From positions 1-5,341 of the forward strand of contig SLMR01000034.1 of NCBI GenBank assembly GCA_007133445.1: 5,341 nucleotides of DNA. The letters are read 5' to 3'. The notes under the pieces are model-generated. The model ran no database searches. It had not been told where the DNA came from and saw only the letters and a list, made by a program, of their open reading frames with translations. Below, piece by piece: positions 1 to 5,341 of the stretch (within the stretch, counting starts at the first letter, position 1; each line of letters opens with the position of its first letter). Position numbers and translations under genes: made by a program. Origin of the DNA: Aquisalimonas sp. (GTDB taxonomy: Bacteria > Pseudomonadota > Gammaproteobacteria > Nitrococcales > Aquisalimonadaceae).

Positions 1-138
1 CGCTACTGCGTATAAGGTAGATTATGTTAAATGACGTCGAAACGCCTATCATAGGGATGGATTCCGGCCAATCACCGGCTGCACTTCTCTATGCATCAGT
101 CATTCTTTAGGTAACTGCCCTTTCTTGAGGCTCGAACC

Positions 139-738
139 ATGCGCTCGTGGATAAGCCTGCTGGTGCCGGTGGCGGGATCTCTTGTTCTGGGTTTCACCGG
201 CGCCCCGACATCGACGTACGCCTCGCCTTCATCGGGAGCGACTGATGCCGAACCGGACTTTCGCGGCACCCGGCTGTCGATCTCCCTGCCGGAACGGCCC
301 CGCGCGACCAGGAATGCGATCAACAACCTTGCGGCGGAAACGGATCGCCGGGATGAGATTCTGGGCCATATTTCCGACGTCTTCGAGGTGCCAAAGGATC
401 GGCTAGGCGTGGCCACCCCGGAGGTCGGTGACTACCAGCGTACCGAGTGGGAGCACTCCGTGCCCCTGCATTTCGACGCCGGGTACCGCTACTGCCGGAC
501 GCGGGTCTACGAGTACCACTATTTCGGCCACGGTGCTGCGGCCATGGATGCCGGTGATGACCACATTGATGTCCTTGCCTACCTGCATCCGGGCGCGTTG
601 CGCCATCCGACGTTCTTCCGGATCGAGCTTGAACTGCTCACGGTTCGGGAGGATCTGGCGGGAACGGAATATAGTGACGGCGTCTGTCTGGAACCGCTGC
701 AACCGTTCTACCAACGCTTCTGGGGGGATTGTTGCTGA
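139..738 (+). CDS. Secreted hypothetical protein, 199 aa
   Basis: I do not recognise this family. The ATG at 139 is supported by a GAGG at 127-130, eight bases upstream. Residues 1-28 look like a signal peptide: a short basic start (MRSW), a hydrophobic stretch at about 5-19, then a small-residue region ending in A-S around 28-29, so the mature protein is probably periplasmic or outer-membrane associated. The mature part is mixed and charged, with no membrane segments after the signal. The central part (about 117-131) is rich in Tyr and His (YCRTRVYEYHYFGHG). There are four cysteines (119, 183, 198, 199), two of them forming the extreme C-terminus (GDCC), which could form disulfides in the periplasm. 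It is the only complete plus-strand gene here and converges on the DUF192 gene with 26 bases between stop codons. Codon choice is G/C-ending like its neighbours, which supports a real gene. Function unknown. Confidence 0.7.
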   Translation: MRSWISLLVPVAGSLVLGFTGAPTSTYASPSSGATDAEPDFRGTRLSISLPERPRATRNAINNLAAETDRRDEILGHISDVFEVPKDRLGVATPEVGDYQRTEWEHSVPLHFDAGYRYCRTRVYEYHYFGHGAAAMDAGDDHIDVLAYLHPGALRHPTFFRIELELLTVREDLAGTEYSDGVCLEPLQPFYQRFWGDCC

Positions 739-764
739 GAGACGTTTCAGAGGCTCCGGAGCGT

Positions 765-1313
765 TCAGTCATGTTTCCAGTGGAGCGGTTGCCCGACTTG
801 CACGCCCAGCGCTTCTGCGTCCCCTGCAGCCATTTCCAGCGCTGCAATCACCGGCCCCGGCGGTGCGGTCAGCCAGTTCTGGCCGGGTGTCATGCTGTCG
901 ACGGCCACGACGCCCCCGTCCGCGGACACGAAGACGATATCCAGGGCTGCGTGGACGTTGTCCATGTGAAAACGTGGCGTGGTCGGAGCGTCAAACAGGA
1001 AGAGCATCGGTGTGCGCGCGATGGCCTCGGGACACAGGTGCTGCATGCCGGCGTGCCGTTGCGCCGGGGTTTCCGCGATGAGGACGTTGACCTGTTGACC
1101 GCCTTCCAGCCGGATCACACCGCGGGCCATCGTCGTCAATGCGTCCGTAGTATCCACGCATGCCGTGTTTGGGGCCTTTGAAACGGACGCGGATGTGCCC
1201 GGGGGTTGCCCCGGGAGGAATGTGAGGGACAGGGCGGCAACCGCCGCCAGCCCGCACGAGGCGAACCGGCGGCGGATTGCGCCCGCGTTAGCCGCCGAAC
1301 AGGCCGAGGGCAT
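765..1313 (-). CDS. DUF192-family exported protein, 182 aa
   Basis: Small DUF192-domain protein (a conserved bacterial and archaeal family without an established biochemical function), probably exported. Residues 14-16 (RRR) followed by a hydrophobic run at about 18-33 form a signal peptide or N-terminal anchor, with small residues near 39-43 as a plausible cleavage zone. The DUF192 core spans about 65-180: 'ETPAQRHAGMQ' (81-91) matches the family's T.aer..GLM element, 'PMLFLFD' (102-108) the GMLF.F element, 'FHMDNVHAALDIVFV' (115-129) the F.M.N...pLDI.Fi element, and 'ALEMAAG' (158-164) the ALE...G element. The usual Trp before Met in the third element is His here. The start at 1313 lies inside the 3' end of the transporter gene. 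It is the only ATG ahead of the signal peptide and has no good ribosome binding site, so translation may be coupled to the upstream gene. Family assignment is firm; role is unknown. Confidence 0.85.
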   Translation of the reverse strand: MPSACSAANAGAIRRRFASCGLAAVAALSLTFLPGQPPGTSASVSKAPNTACVDTTDALTTMARGVIRLEGGQQVNVLIAETPAQRHAGMQHLCPEAIARTPMLFLFDAPTTPRFHMDNVHAALDIVFVSADGGVVAVDSMTPGQNWLTAPPGPVIAALEMAAGDAEALGVQVGQPLHWKHD

Positions 1314-2664
1314 TGAGGAACACCAGGATCACGGCCGCCGGGGCGACGAAGCGTGTCACCACCAGCCACAGTTTGAATCCGGTGCCCTCCTCGCTCAGGC
1401 CCAGTTCCTGCGCCACGTTGTAGCGACGCATGTTCCAGCCCACGAACACGGCGATCAGCAGGCCGCCCAGAGGCAGCATGATGTCGTTGGAGACGAACTC
1501 CAGGGCATCGAAGATGTTCATGCCGGGCAGGAGGTTGAAGCCGCTCCAGATGTTGAGCGACAGCCCGCAGGCAATACCCAGCACCCAGATTGCGCCGGCG
1601 ATGATGGCCGCCGCGCGCAGGCGACTGCCGCCCTGCTCCGTCAGGTACGCCGTGGCGGGCTCCAGCAGGGACATGCCGGAGGTGATCGCGGCCACGGACA
1701 GCAGGACGAAGAACAGGATGCCGAGTCCGAAGCCGAACGGGATTTCCCCGAACACGATGGGCAACGTCACGAACACCAGGCCAGCGCCCCCTTCGCCCGG
1801 GTCCATGCCCGCGGCGAACACGATGGGGAAGATGGCCAGCCCCGCCAGCAGCGCCGTCAGGGTGTCCATGCCAACGATCCAGCCGGCACTACGGGGAATG
1901 GATTCACGCTTGGGCAGATAGGCGCCATAGACCATGATCGCCCCCATGCCCAGGCTCAGGGTGAAGAAAGCCTGGCCCATGGCGGTCAGGATGGTGCCCG
2001 GTTCCACGGCACTGAAGTCCGGCTGGAACATGAAGACCATGGCTTCCTGGAACGCCCCGGAGGCCGCCATGCCGTAGCCGACCAGAAGAATCAGGATCAC
2101 GAACAGCAACGGCATCAGCACAGTGACGGCCCGCTGCAGGCCCTTGCGCACCCCCGCTGCGATGATTACGAACAGCATCAGCATGAACAGGGTGTGCCAC
2201 GCCACGATGTCCATCGGCCGGCTGATGAAGGTCTCGAACAGCTCACCGGCCGCGTCGGCGGTAATGCCCTGGAAGCTGCCCAGCAGCGACTGCAGCGTGT
2301 AGAACAGGGCCCAGCCGCCGACGACACTGTAGAAGGACAGGATCAGGAACCCGGCTGCCACGCCCAGCCAGCCGAGCAGGGACCACTGCCGGCTTCTTCC
2401 CTCATCCGTGGAAACAACCCGCAAACTGTTGATCGGGCTGCGTTTTCCCCGGCGCCCGATGGTGATCTCCGCAATCATGATGGGAAGCCCCACCAGGAGA
2501 ATGCAGAGCAGGTAGATGATCACGAACGCGGCGCCGCCATGCTCGCCGACAAGATACGGAAACCGCCACAGATTGCCGAGGCCGACGGCCGAACCGGTCG
2601 CCGCCAGGATGAATATCAGTCCACTGGACCATTCGCCATGAATCGAACTGCGCGCTTCTGCCAT
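1288..2664 (-). CDS. Sodium-dependent transporter, NSS (SNF) family
   Basis: Inner-membrane Na+-driven symporter of the neurotransmitter:sodium symporter family. Bacterial members such as LeuT, MhsT and Tyt1 take up amino acids. The protein has 458 residues and about 11 predicted membrane helices (roughly 15-38, 43-70, 95-125, 151-172, 183-200, 226-250, 262-285, 296-341 containing two, 350-370, 383-411, 431-456), fitting the shorter 11-helix bacterial type. TM1 carries the family signature 'GSAVGLGNLWRFPY' (24-37), the unwound Na+/substrate-binding helix. TM6 has 'FFTLSLGMGAI' (233-243), where F234, T235 and S237 line up with LeuT F253, T254 and S256. TM8 has 'AITSGMSLLEP' (326-336), with T328/S329 matching the LeuT Na2-site Thr/Ser. 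The ATG at 2664 has an AAGGAG at 2673-2678 with 8-base spacing. The substrate cannot be deduced from sequence; an amino acid is the likely guess. Its 3' end overlaps the DUF192 gene by 26 bases. Confidence 0.95.
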   Translation of the reverse strand: MAEARSSIHGEWSSGLIFILAATGSAVGLGNLWRFPYLVGEHGGAAFVIIYLLCILLVGLPIMIAEITIGRRGKRSPINSLRVVSTDEGRSRQWSLLGWLGVAAGFLILSFYSVVGGWALFYTLQSLLGSFQGITADAAGELFETFISRPMDIVAWHTLFMLMLFVIIAAGVRKGLQRAVTVLMPLLFVILILLVGYGMAASGAFQEAMVFMFQPDFSAVEPGTILTAMGQAFFTLSLGMGAIMVYGAYLPKRESIPRSAGWIVGMDTLTALLAGLAIFPIVFAAGMDPGEGGAGLVFVTLPIVFGEIPFGFGLGILFFVLLSVAAITSGMSLLEPATAYLTEQGGSRLRAAAIIAGAIWVLGIACGLSLNIWSGFNLLPGMNIFDALEFVSNDIMLPLGGLLIAVFVGWNMRRYNVAQELGLSEEGTGFKLWLVVTRFVAPAAVILVFLNALGLFGG

Positions 2665-2672
2665 GAATGATT

Positions 2673-2678
2673 CTCCTT
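2673..2678 (-). promoter_or_regulatory. Ribosome binding site of the NSS transporter gene
   Basis: The minus strand reads AAGGAG here, a near-perfect Shine-Dalgarno sequence, followed by 8 bases to the ATG at 2664. It fixes the start of the transporter and is the strongest ribosome binding site in the window. Confidence 0.8.
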
Positions 2679-2702
2679 ATTAGAGGCTCGTTCGCAGCCG
2701 CG

Positions 2703-2719
2703 CTGCCGCCGGTCGGCAG
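2703..2719 (-). other. GC-rich hairpin in the methyltransferase-transporter gap
   Basis: A perfect 6-bp inverted repeat (CTGCCG / CGGCAG) with a 5-base loop lies in the 89-base gap between the methyltransferase stop and the transporter start. No T-run follows on the minus strand, so it is not a standard intrinsic terminator. It could be an mRNA leader structure ahead of the transporter, or chance in G+C-rich DNA. Confidence 0.3.
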
Positions 2720-2753
2720 TCAGCTCCCCCTGTGCACCCGGGTAATGTACCGG

Positions 2754-3335
2754 TCACCCCGGTTGTTGTGCCACCAGCATTGCGCAGTCGCGAAAGCCGC
2801 GGAAAGGATCACCGAGGCAGCCCTCCTCCCGATACACCACTGGTTTGAGGCCGGCGAAGAGGGTAAGCAACTCGCCGTCGGCCAGCAGGAAGTCGGGGTT
2901 CGAGGGGCCGGATCGCGTTACCCGTCTATGGCAGAACGTCTGGTAGAAGAGCAGACCTCCGGGCCTGAGCGCCGCCGCGATGGCGGGACACAGCGCACGG
3001 TTCAGGAAGGCCGTCACCACGATGACGTCGAAAGACCCTGCTTCGGGCGGAGCGGCGGTGACATCCCGTTGCCGTGCGGTCACTGCGAGGTCCATCTCCC
3101 GCGCGCCGGCGGCGGCAACCGCTGTCGCGGTCCCGGAGAGGTCCCACGCCTCCACGTCCAGACCGAGTCGTGCGAGCACGAAGGCATTGGCACCAAGGCC
3201 GGAGGCAAGATCCAGCGCTTTGCCACGCTTCGGTAGCAGATGGGTGTTCTCCGTCAGCACCGCGGCGGCGCGCTTGTCGAGCGGCGAAGCGCCCTTGTAG
3301 CGCTGGTCCCACCGGGTCGCGGTATCGTCGGTCAT
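2754..3335 (-). CDS. Class I SAM-dependent methyltransferase, 193 aa
   Basis: Probable cytoplasmic S-adenosylmethionine-dependent methyltransferase with a Rossmann-like fold. Motif I is 'ALDLASGLGANAF' (40-52), the glycine-rich SAM loop preceded by the expected acidic residue. The acidic end of strand 2 is D65 in 'VEAWDLS' (61-67). D91 ('RDV') fits the residue near the adenine ring. Strand 4 is 'FDVIVVTAFLNR' (102-113), and 'LRPGGLLFYQTF' (123-134) is the usual turn and strand 5. The short length and the 'SNPDFLL' element (145-151) resemble small TehB-like methyltransferases, but the substrate is unknown and I give no gene name. The ATG at 3335 has only a weak upstream GAG; an out-of-frame ATG lies 5 bases earlier. 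It begins 38 bases after the encoded CCA of tRNA-Leu with no terminator visible between, so it may be transcribed from the tRNA promoter. Confidence 0.85.
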   Translation of the reverse strand: MTDDTATRWDQRYKGASPLDKRAAAVLTENTHLLPKRGKALDLASGLGANAFVLARLGLDVEAWDLSGTATAVAAAGAREMDLAVTARQRDVTAAPPEAGSFDVIVVTAFLNRALCPAIAAALRPGGLLFYQTFCHRRVTRSGPSNPDFLLADGELLTLFAGLKPVVYREEGCLGDPFRGFRDCAMLVAQQPG

Positions 3336-3373
3336 GACATGCCGCTCGCGCGGTGGCGGGACGGCGGGGGCTG

Positions 3374-3460
3374 TGGTGCGGGTGGCCGGACTCGAACCGG
3401 CACGGGCATGCGCCCAGCAGATTTTAAGTCTGCTATGTCTACCTGTTCCATCACACCCGC
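3374..3460 (-). tRNA. leuZ: tRNA-Leu (anticodon UAA)
   Basis: An 87-nt class II tRNA including the encoded CCA (3374-3376). The acceptor stem pairs GCGGGTG (3454-3460) with CACCCGC, with discriminator A. The anticodon stem is GCAGA/TCTGC around loop CTTAAAA, giving anticodon TAA. A long variable arm (GGGC..GCCC) is typical of leucine tRNAs, and the T arm is GCCGG-TTCGAGT-CCGGC. It reads UUA and probably UUG codons. It is third in the Gly-Cys-Leu cluster, matching E. coli leuZ by position and anticodon. Confidence 0.97.
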
Positions 3461-3538
3461 CGGATCAGGCTTTTCGCACCGCGCGCCAGTCGGCCTGGCC
3501 AGCGGCAGCCCGAGACGGCATGCGGGTCGAGAAAAGGA

Positions 3539-3612
3539 TGGAGGCTCGGGCCGGAATCGAACCGACGTACGCGGATTTGCAGTCCGCTGCATCACCACTC
3601 TGCCACCGAGCC
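3539..3612 (-). tRNA. cysT: tRNA-Cys (anticodon GCA)
   Basis: A 74-nt tRNA with encoded CCA (3539-3541) and discriminator U, the known identity base of tRNA-Cys. The acceptor stem pairs GGCTCGG (3606-3612) with CCGAGCC. The anticodon stem GCGGA/TCCGC encloses loop CTGCAAA, giving anticodon GCA. The T arm is GTCGG-TTCGATT-CCGGC. It is second in the cluster, equivalent to E. coli cysT. Confidence 0.97.
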
Positions 3613-3628
3613 CTGTTTGTCGCGGGTC

Positions 3629-3656
3629 AGTCTAACATGCTCGCCGTGTGTGACCA
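3629..3656 (-). promoter_or_regulatory. Candidate sigma70 promoter for tRNA-Cys/tRNA-Leu
   Basis: On the minus strand a TGGTCA -35-like box (3651-3656) is followed after 16 bases by TAGACT (3629-3634), preceded by TGT, an extended -10 arrangement. Each hexamer matches consensus at 4 of 6 positions. The predicted start, near 3622, would leave about a 10-base leader before the tRNA. The bases after the -10 (GACCCGCG) are GC-rich, like the discriminators of stringently controlled stable-RNA promoters. Position just downstream of a terminator supports it; the match quality is modest. Confidence 0.45.
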
Positions 3657-3679
3657 CGGGCGCCAGCCGCACACCGCAG

Positions 3680-3719
3680 CGAGCAGAAACAACAAACCCC
3701 GGCGGGAAAGCCGGGGTTT
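3680..3719 (-). terminator. Intrinsic terminator after tRNA-Gly
   Basis: A perfect 10-bp stem (AAACCCCGGC pairing with GCCGGGGTTT, 3694-3703 and 3710-3719) has a 6-base loop. On the minus strand it is followed by GTTGTTTC (T-rich), as expected of a Rho-independent terminator. Read on the plus strand it is followed by CGGGATC, so minus is the functional direction. It begins 7 bases after the CCA of tRNA-Gly and lies before tRNA-Cys. Confidence 0.88.
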
Positions 3720-3726
3720 CGGGATC

Positions 3727-3802
<76 letters not shown>

Positions 3803-3815
3803 GTCAGGAGGCGCT

Positions 3816-3843
3816 ATTCTAGTCCGGGCGTATGCCCTGTCAA
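3816..3843 (-). promoter_or_regulatory. Near-consensus sigma70 promoter for tRNA-Gly
   Basis: The minus strand has a perfect TTGACA -35 box (3838-3843), a 16-base spacer and a TAGAAT -10 box (3816-3821, 5 of 6 matches). The predicted start near 3809 gives a leader of about 7 bases before the mature tRNA-Gly at 3802, and the discriminator region (AGCGCC) is GC-rich as in stable-RNA promoters. The pgsA stop codon TGA (3840-3842) lies inside the -35 box. The spacer contains the small inverted repeat GGGC-ATAC-GCCC (3826-3837). Confidence 0.8.
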
Positions 3844-4424
3844 GCCCCTTCGCGGTCCCCCTCCTTGGGTTCCTCCCCGAGCACGACCCAGGCAGCGCGA
3901 AGGTAGACGACCATGGACCACAGGGTCAGGCCCGCGGCGATATAGAGGAGCACCAGGCCCAGGGCGGACGTCGGCATGCCCAGCACCGGTTCACTGTAGA
4001 GAAGCATGATGATGGCGATCATCTGTGCCGCCGTCTTGAACTTGCCGATCACGCTGACCGCCACGGTGGCCCGTTTGCCCAGTTCCGCCATCCATTCCCG
4101 CAGTGCCGAGACCGCGATTTCCCGCCCGATGATCACTGCTGCAGGCAGCGCAAACCACGGTGATGGATTCACCGCCACCAGCGCCACCAGTGCCACGGCC
4201 ACCATCAGTTTGTCCGCGACCGGGTCGAGAAAGGCACCGAAGGCGGATGTCTGTTCCCAGCGCCGGGCCAGGTAGCCGTCCAGCCAGTCGGTCACGGCCG
4301 CCAGCGCGAACACGAACGCCGCCACCGGGCCGGCCCAGCCCACCGGCAGGAAGAACACCAGTCCGAAGATGGGGATCATCACGATCCGTGCCAGTGTCAG
4401 GATGTTGGGGAGGTTCAGCTGCAT
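3840..4424 (-). CDS. pgsA: CDP-diacylglycerol-glycerol-3-P phosphatidyltransferase
   Basis: Inner-membrane enzyme that makes phosphatidylglycerophosphate from CDP-diacylglycerol and sn-glycerol 3-phosphate, the committed step to phosphatidylglycerol and cardiolipin. The CDP-alcohol phosphatidyltransferase motif DG..AR(8)G...D...D is complete: D46, D49-G50, A53-R54, G63, D67 and D71. The start 'MQLNLPNILTLARI' is very like E. coli PgsA, and the 194-residue length is close to the usual 180-200. Hydrophobic segments lie at about 8-27, 31-45, 73-85, 90-105, 125-145 and 155-180. The ATG at 4424 lies 6 bases after the uvrC stop, and an AAGGA inside the end of uvrC can serve as its ribosome binding site with about 10-base spacing, so the two genes are probably co-transcribed and coupled. 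The charged C-terminal tail ends at a TGA shared with the tRNA-Gly promoter. Confidence 0.97.
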   Translation of the reverse strand: MQLNLPNILTLARIVMIPIFGLVFFLPVGWAGPVAAFVFALAAVTDWLDGYLARRWEQTSAFGAFLDPVADKLMVAVALVALVAVNPSPWFALPAAVIIGREIAVSALREWMAELGKRATVAVSVIGKFKTAAQMIAIIMLLYSEPVLGMPTSALGLVLLYIAAGLTLWSMVVYLRAAWVVLGEEPKEGDREGA

Positions 4425-4430
4425 ACGGAA

Positions 4431-5222
4431 TCAGTCCTTCGCGTCTCCGTGAAACGTATCGTACACGCGTTGCGCCAGCTCCCGGCTGATGCCCGGAACC
4501 CGTGCCAGGTCATCAACCCCTGCACGAGAAACCGCTTTCAAGCCTCCGAATTGTTTTAGGATATTCTGTCGGCGCTTGGGGCCGAGGCCGGGCACATCGT
4601 CGAGCTGCGAGCGCTGTCGCGCCTTGCCGCGCCGGGTCCGGTGGCCGGTGATGGCGAACCGGTGCGCCTCGTCGCGGATCTGCTGCAGCAGATGCAGTGC
4701 CACGGAATCCGGCGGCAGTATAACCGTTTCGTCCCGCTCCGGGAGATACAGTTTCTCTTCACCGGGTCGCCGGTCCGGGCCCTTGGAGATCCCGAGGACG
4801 GTGACACCATCGACCTGCAATTCCTCCAGCACCTCCACGGCCTGACGGACCTGGCCTGGCCCGCCATCGATGAGCAGCAGGTCCGGAATGCTGCCCTCGC
4901 CCCGCTTCAGCCGGAGATAGCGCCGCTCCAGGGCCTGACGCATGGCGGCGTAATCGTCGCCGGGTTCGATATCCGCGATATTGAAGCGCCGGTAGTCGGA
5001 CTTCACCGGTCCTTCCTGGTCGAACACGACGCAGGAGGCCACCGTGGCTTCACCCCGGGTGTGGCTGATGTCGAAACACTCCATGCGTTCGGGGACGGCG
5101 TCCAGATCCAGCGCCTGCTGCAGTGCCTCCAGGCGCTGGCCCTGCCCCGCCTGGCGCGACGCTCTGCTCTGCAGTGCGCTGTGGGCATTGTTCACGGCCA
5201 TTTCCAGCCAGCGCCGACGCTC
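4431..5222 (-). CDS. uvrC: UvrABC excinuclease subunit C, C-terminal part
   Basis: C-terminal 263 codons or so of UvrC, the nuclease that cuts both sides of a lesion in nucleotide excision repair. Counting from the internal Met at 5201, the RNase H-like 5'-incision domain contains 'MECFDISHTRGE' with D44, 'GDDY' with D83, 'LIDGGPGQ' with D112 and 'RDEAH' with H180; these line up with E. coli D399, D438, D466 and H538, so the active site is intact. The tandem helix-hairpin-helix DNA-binding domain follows (PGLGPKRR at 204-211, VPGIS at 235-239). The frame stays open above 5201 with UvrC-like 'ERRRWLEMA', so 5201 is not the true start. Beyond 5222 similarity ends. The GIY-YIG nuclease and UvrB-binding regions, more than half of a usual ~610-residue protein, are missing because of the join there, not because of the window edge. 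Confidence 0.93.
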   Translation of the reverse strand, partial: ERRRWLEMAVNNAHSALQSRASRQAGQGQRLEALQQALDLDAVPERMECFDISHTRGEATVASCVVFDQEGPVKSDYRRFNIADIEPGDDYAAMRQALERRYLRLKRGEGSIPDLLLIDGGPGQVRQAVEVLEELQVDGVTVLGISKGPDRRPGEEKLYLPERDETVILPPDSVALHLLQQIRDEAHRFAITGHRTRRGKARQRSQLDDVPGLGPKRRQNILKQFGGLKAVSRAGVDDLARVPGISRELAQRVYDTFHGDAKD

Positions 5223-5223
5223 T
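5213..5223. other. Chimeric junction between uvrC and rel-like DNA
   Basis: On the left, the minus strand encodes UvrC up to the Glu codon at 5220-5222; the next codon gives Ser where UvrC proteins normally have Gly (GER..WLEMA) and the frame then reads nonsense. On the right, the plus strand encodes RelA/SpoT-like residues from about 5216. The 7 bases GACGCTC (5216-5222) fit both genes, so the join lies in or beside this shared stretch. The exact base cannot be placed without the parent sequences. Confidence 0.75.
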
Positions 5224-5341
5224 GATCGCGCGTGTTCAGGCCTATGACCCCGAGGTCGGTGGCGATCTGATCCGCCGCGCCTATGAGTTCTCCAAACTCC
5301 ATCATCAGGGCCAGTTCCGCAAATCGGGCGAGCCCTATTAC
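5216..5341 (+). CDS. RelA/SpoT-family (p)ppGpp synthetase/hydrolase, N-terminal fragment
   Basis: Forty-two plus-strand codons, open to the last base of the window, that look like the very N-terminal region of a bifunctional Rel/SpoT alarmone enzyme, which makes or hydrolyses (p)ppGpp. Recognisable elements are 'LIARVQAYDPEV', 'LIRRAYEFSKLHHQGQ' and 'FRKSGEPYY'. In full proteins the last is followed by HP(V/L).VA, the beginning of the HD hydrolase domain, with the first metal-binding His just outside the window. The 'VQAYDP' style resembles Rel of alphaproteobacteria or other long-form Rel more than E. coli SpoT, by memory only. No ATG or ribosome binding site lies in frame just upstream; the sequence there is uvrC antisense. 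The real start is therefore missing, and the gene is broken at its 5' end by the junction and at its 3' end by the window edge. Confidence 0.8.

Noticed and set aside
1..138. Promoter for the secreted protein (TATAAG at 11-16 or TATCAT at 47-52)
   Set aside because: The segment is more A+T-rich than the rest, but neither hexamer has a convincing -35 box at 15-19 bases. I see only the ribosome binding site with confidence.
753..762. Perfect palindrome GCTCCGGAGC between the convergent stop codons, as a bidirectional terminator
   Set aside because: The stem is only 5 bp with no room for a loop and no T-run on either side, so it does not meet terminator criteria.
428..1081. 217-codon plus-strand frame running from the secreted-protein gene into the DUF192 gene
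   Set aside because: It overlaps two better genes on different strands, is low-complexity (Ser, Arg, Pro, Thr) and has no supporting start signal.
1165..2670. A 501-codon open frame on the plus strand opposite the transporter
   Set aside because: It is very rich in His, Gln, Glu, Asp and Arg, typical of the antisense of a hydrophobic membrane protein gene in G+C-rich DNA. The minus strand encodes an unmistakable NSS transporter with a good ribosome binding site.
4641..5225. Long plus-strand open frame opposite uvrC
   Set aside because: It is antisense to UvrC codons that contain the complete catalytic and helix-hairpin-helix motifs. It has no recognisable motif of its own.
5174..5341. A GTG at 5174 as the true start of the Rel-like protein
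   Set aside because: The codons from 5174 to about 5215 are antisense to well-conserved UvrC sequence and do not resemble Rel, so this extension is an accident of the junction.

Overview
This window looks like chromosomal DNA from a G+C-rich gammaproteobacterium. The main evidence is the minus-strand order uvrC, pgsA, tRNA-Gly(GCC), tRNA-Cys(GCA), tRNA-Leu(UAA), which is the arrangement known from E. coli (uvrC-pgsA-glyW-cysT-leuZ). All three tRNAs carry an encoded CCA end. The exact genus cannot be read from the sequence; the assignment rests on gene order and protein motifs recognised by eye.

Layout. At 139-738 (+) lies a small secreted protein of unknown function. It converges on a minus-strand block: a DUF192-family exported protein (765-1313), a sodium-dependent NSS-family transporter (1288-2664) overlapping it by 26 bases, and a class I SAM-dependent methyltransferase (2754-3335). 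Upstream of these (higher coordinates) is the tRNA cluster: Leu (3374-3460), Cys (3539-3612) and Gly (3727-3802). A strong intrinsic terminator sits between the Gly and Cys genes. A near-consensus sigma70 promoter precedes tRNA-Gly, with its -35 box overlapping the pgsA stop codon. A weaker candidate promoter precedes tRNA-Cys. pgsA (3840-4424) follows the 3' half of uvrC (4431 to about 5222) with a 6-base gap.

The right end is the strangest part. The uvrC reading frame stops resembling UvrC at about 5222. From there to the window end the other strand encodes what looks like the N-terminal part of a RelA/SpoT-type (p)ppGpp synthetase/hydrolase. Both genes are cut at the same point, with a 7-base stretch compatible with both. 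This is best explained as a chimeric or misassembled join, or less likely a real rearrangement breaking uvrC.

Functionally the window combines DNA excision repair (uvrC), anionic phospholipid synthesis (pgsA), translation (three tRNAs), amino-acid or related solute uptake (NSS transporter), and three poorly defined proteins. I see no mobile element, CRISPR array, phage or defence system, and nothing that amounts to a new multi-gene system.
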